Positions 51,656-57,528 of a stretch of 57,528 nucleotides of DNA are shown here, in pieces. The notes under the pieces are model-generated. The model searched no databases. It saw only the letters and a list, made by a program, of their open reading frames with translations, and had not been told where the DNA came from. Source of the DNA: Bacteroidia bacterium (GTDB taxonomy: Bacteria > Bacteroidota > Bacteroidia > Cytophagales > Cyclobacteriaceae); NCBI GenBank assembly GCA_030426345.1, contig JAUHYU010000021.1, positions 1 to 57,528 of the forward strand, in the 5' to 3' direction. A program made the translations under genes and the position numbers. Within the stretch, counting starts at the first letter, position 1. Every line of letters starts with the position of its first letter.

Positions 51656-52963
51656 CTAATCAATCCGCTCTATATCAGCACCCAAAGCTTTGAGTCTGAT
51701 GTCTATTTGCTGATAGCCCCGGTCGATTTGCTCGACATTATGGATTAGACTGGTTCCATCCGCACTCAATGCCGCCAAAAGCAGCGCCACACCAGCGCGA
51801 ATATCCGGAGATGTCATGGTGATAGCACGCAACGGGAATTTCCTATCCAAACCGATAACTGTAGCTCTGTGTGGATCGCAGAGAATGATTTGCGCACCCA
51901 TATCTATCAACTTATCCACAAAAAACAATCGGCTTTCAAACATCTTTTGATGAATAAGTACAGTACCTCTTGCCTGTGTAGCAACGACAAGAATTATACT
52001 TAATAAATCTGGCGTAAGTCCTGGCCAGATCGCATCTGAAAGTGTCAAGATCGAACCATCGATGAAAGTATCCATGGCATAAGATTCCTGCTGCGGAATA
52101 TAAATATCATCTCCTTTAAATTCCATCTTAATGCCAAGTTTGGCAAAAGTATCTGGTATCATCCCCAGATGTTTGATCCCGGCGTTCTTTATGGTGATTT
52201 CAGAATTGGTAATAGCGGCCAGCCCAATAAAAGAACCCACCTCAATCATATCCGGAAGCATGGTATGTTCTGTACCTTTCAGATCCTCCACTCCTTCTAT
52301 ACTTAAGAGATTGGAGCCTATGCCAGTGATTTTGGCACCCATCCGGTTCAGCATATGGCAAAGTTGCTGGAGGTACGGCTCGCAGGCAGCATTGTAGATG
52401 GTCGTAGTTCCTTTAGCTTTTACTGCCGCCATCACGATGTTGGCAGTTCCTGTCACAGAAGCCTCATCCAACAACATATAGACACCCTTCAGATTAGTCG
52501 CATCGATTTTGTAAATATGGTTGCGATCGTCAAAATCCAATACTGCACCCAATTTTTGGAAACCAATAAAATGTGTATCCAGTCTCCTGCGCCCAATTTT
52601 ATCCCCACCCGGCTTTGGAATATTTGCCTTCCCAAATCTAGCCAATAAGGGGCCCAGTAACATAATTGACCCACGAAGTGCTGCTGCTTTTTGTTCGTAA
52701 GCTTCAGTTTGCAAAAATTCCATATCAATTTCAGACGCTGTAAATCGATAAGATGAATTTCCAAGATTTTCCACCTTTACCCCCAAATTCCCCAACAAAT
52801 CAATCAACTTAATGACATCGCGGATATCTGGAATATTGTGAATGGTAATAGGCTCGGATGTTAACAACGTGGCACATAATATCTGAAGTGCCTCGTTTTT
52901 TGCTCCTTGCGGCGTTATATTGCCCTTGAGCGGGTTGCCGCCTACAACTCTGAAAGTGGTCAT
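51656..52963 (-). CDS. murA: UDP-N-acetylglucosamine 1-carboxyvinyltransferase, Asp-type (fosfomycin-insensitive form)
   Basis: 435 residues, normal MurA: GAKNEALQILCATLLT, ALRGSIMLLGPLLARFG, then PGGDKIGRRRLDTHF, GTANIVMAAVKAKGTT, MIEVGSFIGLAA and the C-terminal RAGVALLLAAL. It makes the first committed peptidoglycan precursor. The catalytic Cys of E. coli (C115 in PGGC) is Asp here (D121, codon 52601-52603). That exchange is known from naturally fosfomycin-resistant MurA enzymes. The start shares a base with the stop of the DUF4290 gene (TAATG). Confidence 0.97.
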   Translation of the reverse strand: MTTFRVVGGNPLKGNITPQGAKNEALQILCATLLTSEPITIHNIPDIRDVIKLIDLLGNLGVKVENLGNSSYRFTASEIDMEFLQTEAYEQKAAALRGSIMLLGPLLARFGKANIPKPGGDKIGRRRLDTHFIGFQKLGAVLDFDDRNHIYKIDATNLKGVYMLLDEASVTGTANIVMAAVKAKGTTTIYNAACEPYLQQLCHMLNRMGAKITGIGSNLLSIEGVEDLKGTEHTMLPDMIEVGSFIGLAAITNSEITIKNAGIKHLGMIPDTFAKLGIKMEFKGDDIYIPQQESYAMDTFIDGSILTLSDAIWPGLTPDLLSIILVVATQARGTVLIHQKMFESRLFFVDKLIDMGAQIILCDPHRATVIGLDRKFPLRAITMTSPDIRAGVALLLAALSADGTSLIHNVEQIDRGYQQIDIRLKALGADIERID

Positions 52964-53616
52964 TAATTTTTTCTTCTTCGGCCTCCGTTGTGATGATTGT
53001 TGTTATTGTTGTTATTTTTTCTGTTTTTGTTTGCCGGCCTGGGGGGTCTGCGCTCCTTCACCATAGAATCAAAAAGGTTGCCCGATTTCACTTTATCAAG
53101 ATCTATAGTTAATGCTCCCTTTGACATGTGACCAATATTCCTAATAATAGTAACATCCTCAACATTATCTCTATTCCATGTATTTTGAAAGCTTTTCATC
53201 AATCTTCCAATATGGACGACAGCACCTTCTCTTTCTTCAGGATCCTCTAGTTCACAGGCCTTTTTTATAAGCAACTGAACATTCCTACCGTAATGTTTAA
53301 ACCGAACTTCGGAAGTTTTATAGCCAAGTCGTTCAGGTTTCTTAGTCAATGTTTCCCTTTCCGGCATGGGATAAGGACTATCAATATCCAAATCGAAATC
53401 GGACATTATGTAAAGGTCATCCCATAATTTATGTTGAATTTCTTGTGCGTCTTTAGTATTCGGGTTTATTAATTTCATCAAATCGATAAGCACATGCGCA
53501 GCTTCACTTCTCTTTTCCTTATCTTCAATTGACTTGATGTGTTTGATCAGCATTTGCATATTCCTTCCGTATTCTTTCAGAATAAGAGCTGGCCTTTCGG
53601 TGTTGTAATTCTTCAT
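52963..53616 (-). CDS. DUF4290 family protein, co-transcribed with murA
   Basis: 217 residues. Two similar helical halves: YNTERPALILKEYGRNMQML near the start and VRFKHYGRNVQLLIKKACEL near 105-124, each followed by a DKEKR or DPEERE helix. The tail is a low-complexity Asn/His/Arg segment (about 195-217). The family is Bacteroidota-specific and commonly precedes murA, as here, with the stop and start overlapping in TAATG. Function unknown; the basic tail suggests nucleic-acid or envelope binding. Confidence 0.88.
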   Translation of the reverse strand: MKNYNTERPALILKEYGRNMQMLIKHIKSIEDKEKRSEAAHVLIDLMKLINPNTKDAQEIQHKLWDDLYIMSDFDLDIDSPYPMPERETLTKKPERLGYKTSEVRFKHYGRNVQLLIKKACELEDPEEREGAVVHIGRLMKSFQNTWNRDNVEDVTIIRNIGHMSKGALTIDLDKVKSGNLFDSMVKERRPPRPANKNRKNNNNNNNHHNGGRRRKN

Positions 53617-53678
53617 GTATTTACTTTAATGTAACAATCTACAATGAGTAGATCAATTGAGGCTTTCTCAGATATGAC

Positions 53679-55934
53679 TTATGAATGTATTTTTAGTTTA
53701 GCAAAGCTAAGCAATAATGTTTTCTCTCCAAAATTATCAAAAAGAACCTTAGCTTTTCTATTGGCACCATCCGCATCAATGTGTACTACATCGCCAAAAC
53801 CGAACTTAAGATGCTCTACCTTCATGCCTTGTTCGAGGCTCGTGGTATCGCTTGGCTTAAAATCCGCGGATGGTTTATGGATTTTAGTATGATTTACGGG
53901 CATTGAGGCAGCTGGTTTTTTAATACTGGTCACAAGAGACTTCGCATAATGAGAAGATGGAGGTCTTTCGCCTGTGGGTTGGGATGATCTGCTTATCGAC
54001 TTAATAAACCGAGCGTCTATTTCTTCTATAAACCGGCTGGGCTCACAACTTTTCAATCTACCAAAACGATATCTGGATAAGGCATACGCCAAGAAAAGTT
54101 TGTTTTCGGCTCTGGTGATGGCGACATAAAAAAGTCTTCGTTCTTCCTCAAGATCCGCCCGACTCGACAGCATCATTTGCGAAGGAAAGAGGTCTTCCTC
54201 CATACCTACAAGATACACATTCTTAAACTCCAACCCCTTAGCCATGTGAATCGTCATCATGGTTATTTTCTCCTTATCATCATCCTTGTCATCGTCTGCA
54301 CTGGTCAAAAGTGCAACTTCTTGTAAAAATGCCCCAAGGCTTTTATCTGTATTTTCTTCAGAGTCAACGAATTCCTTTATGGCATTCAAAAGCTCTTGAA
54401 CATTCTCGTACCTGCTCAGTCCCTCGATTGTTTTATCATCATACAGTTCTCTCAACAATCCGGATTGCTTGGCAATGTAACTTGCCGCTTCATAGGCATC
54501 CTTCTGCCCAATTATCACCATAAAGCTCTTGATCATGGTACTGAATTGATCTATTGCATTGGTGATTCGGCCAGGCAAATATTTAAAAACATTGCTGACC
54601 ACATCCCATAAGACCAAACCGTTATCATTTGCAGCCACAATCATTTTATCTACACTTCCAGGGCCAATACCCCTCTTTGGCAAGTTGATAATCCTCCTGA
54701 GAGCCTGCTCATCATTTTGATTGACCACAAAGCGTAAGTACGAAAGCAAGTCCTTTATTTCCTTTCGCTGATAAAACGAAAGCCCTCCGATAATTTTATA
54801 TTTGATGTTTGCTCGGCGCAAGGCCTCTTCCATAGCTCTCGACTGAGAATTGGTTCGATAGAGAATGGCTACTTCACTGTTTTTTACCTGATTATTTAGT
54901 TTTTCGTCAAAGATGGATGCCGCGACTAATTTGGCTTCTTCGCTATCAGAATTTGCCTTGAGCAATTCTATCTGATCTCCATCTTCATTAGCTGTCCACA
55001 CATCTTTTTTTAGTTGCGCGCTGTTTCTGCTAATCACAGAATTTGCGGCATTTACGATTACTTTGGTGGAACGATAGTTTTGTTCTAGTTTAATTACTCT
55101 AAGATCAGGGTAATCCTTTTCAAAGTTTAAAATATTTTTGATATCTGCACCTCGGAAAGCGTAGATACTCTGGGCATCATCACCTACCACACACACATTT
55201 TGGGTGACTGCAGAAAGCTTTTTTGTGATTAGGTATTGTGAAATATTGGTATCCTGAAACTCATCTACCAACACATATTTAAAGCGGTGCTGATATTTAT
55301 TTAATATATCGGGGTGATCTCTAAACAACACATTCGTATTGTACAAAAGGTCATCAAAATCCATGGCAGAAGCCTTGAAGCACCGTTCACAATACATTCT
55401 GTACAACTTGCCCATTTGAGGCTTCATCGCACTTTCATCATCAGCTTGGTAAACCGGATTGTTCATGTACTCCCGCCATGAGACCAACCGGTTTTTTGCC
55501 CCTGAAATCCTGTTTAAAACCACATTGGGCTTATATACTTTATCATCTAGGTTTAGCTCTTTTACAATCTGCCGAATCAGTGTTTTGGAATCATCAGCAT
55601 CATAAATAGAGAAATTGCTTGGGTACCCCAAGCGCTCCGCCTCATAGCGCAGAATCCGGGCAAAAATGGAGTGAAAAGTTCCCATCCACAGATTTTTTGC
55701 GTCTGCTCCAACCACACTTTCAATCCGGTGGCGCATTTCCGCTGACGCTTTATTAGTAAAAGTAAGTGCCAAAATATTAAAGGGATCAACACCCTTTGCT
55801 TGAATCAAATGTGCTATTCTAAAGGTTAAAACCCGGGTCTTGCCAGACCCTGCTCCCGCAATGAGCATGCAAGGCCCTTCTGTATTCAACACCCCTTCCC
55901 GCTGTGGTTCATTTAAACTTTCTAGATAATCCAT
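53679..55934 (-). CDS. pcrA: ATP-dependent DNA helicase of the UvrD/PcrA/Rep family
   Basis: 751 residues with the SF1A motifs in order: LNEPQREGVLNTEG (Q motif), IAGAGSGKTRVLTFR (motif I), FTNKASAEMR (Ia), VLVDEFQDTN (II), VVGDDAQSIYAFRGAD (III), LEQNYRST (IV), MTIHMAKGLEFKNVYLVGM (V) and LFYVAITRAENKLFLAY (VI). The C-terminal about 60 residues hold a PcrA-like Tudor segment (GMKVEHLKFGFGDVVHID). Repair or replication helicase; transcribed leftward, 62 nt upstream of the DUF4290 gene. Confidence 0.96.
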   Translation of the reverse strand: MDYLESLNEPQREGVLNTEGPCMLIAGAGSGKTRVLTFRIAHLIQAKGVDPFNILALTFTNKASAEMRHRIESVVGADAKNLWMGTFHSIFARILRYEAERLGYPSNFSIYDADDSKTLIRQIVKELNLDDKVYKPNVVLNRISGAKNRLVSWREYMNNPVYQADDESAMKPQMGKLYRMYCERCFKASAMDFDDLLYNTNVLFRDHPDILNKYQHRFKYVLVDEFQDTNISQYLITKKLSAVTQNVCVVGDDAQSIYAFRGADIKNILNFEKDYPDLRVIKLEQNYRSTKVIVNAANSVISRNSAQLKKDVWTANEDGDQIELLKANSDSEEAKLVAASIFDEKLNNQVKNSEVAILYRTNSQSRAMEEALRRANIKYKIIGGLSFYQRKEIKDLLSYLRFVVNQNDEQALRRIINLPKRGIGPGSVDKMIVAANDNGLVLWDVVSNVFKYLPGRITNAIDQFSTMIKSFMVIIGQKDAYEAASYIAKQSGLLRELYDDKTIEGLSRYENVQELLNAIKEFVDSEENTDKSLGAFLQEVALLTSADDDKDDDKEKITMMTIHMAKGLEFKNVYLVGMEEDLFPSQMMLSSRADLEEERRLFYVAITRAENKLFLAYALSRYRFGRLKSCEPSRFIEEIDARFIKSISRSSQPTGERPPSSHYAKSLVTSIKKPAASMPVNHTKIHKPSADFKPSDTTSLEQGMKVEHLKFGFGDVVHIDADGANRKAKVLFDNFGEKTLLLSFAKLKIHS

Positions 55935-56182
55935 CCCAATGTTTTGTTCAGCCCGAAAGTTACAAATATAATTTTGCCCGACTCAAAAAATTACTATCAA
56001 GCTCCAAAAACTTTTTGGAATATGTGGCGTTGCAATATTGACAACCAACTTCATTTATTACATATACATGTATTAGTTTATTTCATTGGCAAAGCATTGA
56101 TATTTTATACTCATATTTGTGATTTAAATATGTGTTAAAAATCCATGTTTGAAATCAACTAACTACCATAATATATTTATTG

Positions 56183-56770
56183 ATGATTGTAATTGACAAA
56201 ACGGTGATTTCAGATGATATCGCCGAAAATTATTTTTTATGTGACCTGAATAAATGCAAAGGCGGATGCTGTGTTGAGGGAGATTTGGGTGCCCCATTGG
56301 AGGATGATGAGCTAGCAATACTGGAAGATATATTTGAGGACGTAAAGCCATTTCTTACCCCTGAGGGAGTTGAGGCCATCGAAGAACAGGGCAAGTTTAT
56401 CTTGGATGAAGACGGGGATTTTTCCACCCCAACTCTAAACGGAGAAGAATGTGCGTATGCTGTTTACGATAGCCGGGGAATCCTAAAATGCGGGATCGAA
56501 AAGGCCTACGAAGCCGGTAAGTCAAAATTCAAAAAGCCTATCTCCTGCCATATGTACCCGATTCGTGTCACCAAGTATGATAATTACCACGCGCTGAATT
56601 ATGACCGATGGGAGATTTGCCTTCCTGCCTGTGAACTGGGTCGAACGAATCAACTTCCACTATATAAATTTTTGAAAGATCCGTTGGTTAGAAAATTCGG
56701 CAAAGAGTGGTACGATAAACTCTGCAAGGCTATAGAGTCACCTAAAAAAGTAGCTGAAAAAGAGTCATAA
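56183..56770 (+). CDS. DUF3109 family cysteine-rich protein
   Basis: 195 residues from the ATG at 56183; a TTG directly before it is in frame but needless. The Cys clusters [11 protein letters not shown] (about 20-30), [22 protein letters not shown] and [10 protein letters not shown] are the DUF3109 pattern, a predicted zinc- or iron-sulfur-binding fold of unknown function. Divergent from the helicase gene (248-nt gap with nothing else recognised), followed by a copy of the core repeat (AAATCCATGAATTTTAG, 56769-56785). Confidence 0.85.
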   Translation: MIVIDKTVISDDIAENYFLCDLNKCKGGCCVEGDLGAPLEDDELAILEDIFEDVKPFLTPEGVEAIEEQGKFILDEDGDFSTPTLNGEECAYAVYDSRGILKCGIEKAYEAGKSKFKKPISCHMYPIRVTKYDNYHALNYDRWEICLPACELGRTNQLPLYKFLKDPLVRKFGKEWYDKLCKAIESPKKVAEKES

Positions 56771-56961
56771 ATCCATGAATTTTAGCGACTCCGAAAGCCA
56801 ATCAGAGGTAGGGGATGTCGCTACGTTGTTAGCATGTCTTTCAAATAAAATGCCCTTTTCATATTAAGATTATAGTAGTAGAATTGTGACTTTTTACATT
56901 CCAAATCCATATTCGAGGAAAAAATATTACCTTTGCGGAAGTTAAAAAGAGGTAAACCGTT

Positions 56962-57528
56962 ATGGCAAAATTAAAATCGCGAGAGGAAATAGAATTGATG
57001 AGACAAAGTGCGCAGTTAGTTTCCAAAACATTGGGAATGCTGGCATCTGAAATACGCCCCGGAATCACAACACTTTACCTTGATCAACTGGCAGAAACAT
57101 TCATTCGCGACCATCAAGCCATTCCCGGTTTTTTGGGACTCTACGATTTCCCAAACACTTTGTGTATGAGTGTCAATGAGCAAGTAGTTCATGGATTCCC
57201 GACAGATATTCCACTCGAAAATGGCGATATCGTCTCCATAGATTGTGGAGTCTTGCAAAATGGGTTTTATGGCGATCACGCCTATACGTTTGCAGTTGGG
57301 GAGATTGCACCGGAAGTACAACAGCTCCTTGACGTCACTAAACAGAGTTTGTATCTTGGCATTGAGCAAATGGTGGCCGGTAATAGAATTGGCGACATTA
57401 GCAATGCCATCCAAACCTATACAGAAAAGCACGGCTACGGGGTCGTGCGCGAATTGGTCGGTCATGGACTTGGCCAGACATTGCACGAATCCCCAGAAGT
57501 TCCCAACTACGGAAAAAGGGGCAAAGGC
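56962..57528 (+). CDS. map: Methionine aminopeptidase type I (3' end cut by window)
   Basis: 189 codons visible. LKSREEIELMRQSAQLVSKT opens the protein; VNEQVVHGFPTD carries the substrate His, DIVSIDCGVLQNGFYGDHAYTF the two metal Asp residues, and GHGLGQTLHESPEVPN a metal His. The remaining C-terminal Glu ligands lie beyond the edge. It removes N-terminal Met from new proteins. In many bacteria map follows secY; here it follows the DUF3109 gene after 191 nt. Confidence 0.97.
   Translation, partial: MAKLKSREEIELMRQSAQLVSKTLGMLASEIRPGITTLYLDQLAETFIRDHQAIPGFLGLYDFPNTLCMSVNEQVVHGFPTDIPLENGDIVSIDCGVLQNGFYGDHAYTFAVGEIAPEVQQLLDVTKQSLYLGIEQMVAGNRIGDISNAIQTYTEKHGYGVVRELVGHGLGQTLHESPEVPNYGKRGKG

Overview
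The window looks like a chromosome segment of a Bacteroidota bacterium, probably of the Cytophagia. The evidence is an AT-rich sequence with Bacteroidota-type -7 boxes (TAnnTTTG), a CTnDOT-like tra/mob gene set, and families such as DUF4290 (before murA) and S23 four-helix-bundle proteins. It has two parts: an integrative conjugative element (about 1-30500) and core chromosome (about 30500-57528). A tRNA-Arg(TCT) gene stands at the junction.

Element, leftward strand almost throughout. At the left edge lies a type I restriction operon: hsdR, hsdS, then a PrrC/RloC-like ATPase-anticodon nuclease cut by the window edge; hsdM is not visible. Next come a Cro/C1-type regulator, the coupling protein, and the transfer operon (unknown small gene, traE, traF, traG/VirB4, traI-like, unknown, traJ, traK, traL, traM, traN). 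Between this transfer operon and the traA/traB-mobB-mobA-primase/helicase-HTH block sits a cargo region. It holds an integrase fossil that has lost a catalytic Arg, a three-gene ubiquitin-like conjugation system (tandem ubiquitin-like protein, E2-like protein, JAB-E1 fusion), an XRE-ImmA/IrrE metalloprotease with a PIN-like partner, a hybrid sensor kinase/response regulator broken by a 1-nt frameshift, and a GNAT acetyltransferase. No intact integrase is present, so the left end and attachment site must be outside the window or unrecognised.

Core. Downstream of the tRNA is one long leftward array: trpE-trpG-trpD-(S23 gene)-trpC-trpF-trpB-trpA-DAHP synthase-hisH-hisA-hisF-hisIE. It is preceded by a recognisable trp attenuator: promoter, a 20-codon leader peptide with Trp-Tyr-Trp, then a terminator/antiterminator. 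To its right are a zinc-ribbon membrane protein, hemL, a secreted protein, a lactonase-family propeller, purL, a small membrane protein, murA (Asp in place of the fosfomycin-target Cys) with DUF4290, a UvrD/PcrA helicase, a DUF3109 protein and the start of map.

The core intergenic regions carry a recurrent motif around CATGGATTTTAG, often as perfect palindromes (36 and 56 bp) acting as terminators. I did not see it in intergenic sequence of the element. The strongest candidates for less-described biology are the ubiquitin-like cassette, the anticodon nuclease next to the restriction genes, the trp attenuator and the palindrome family.
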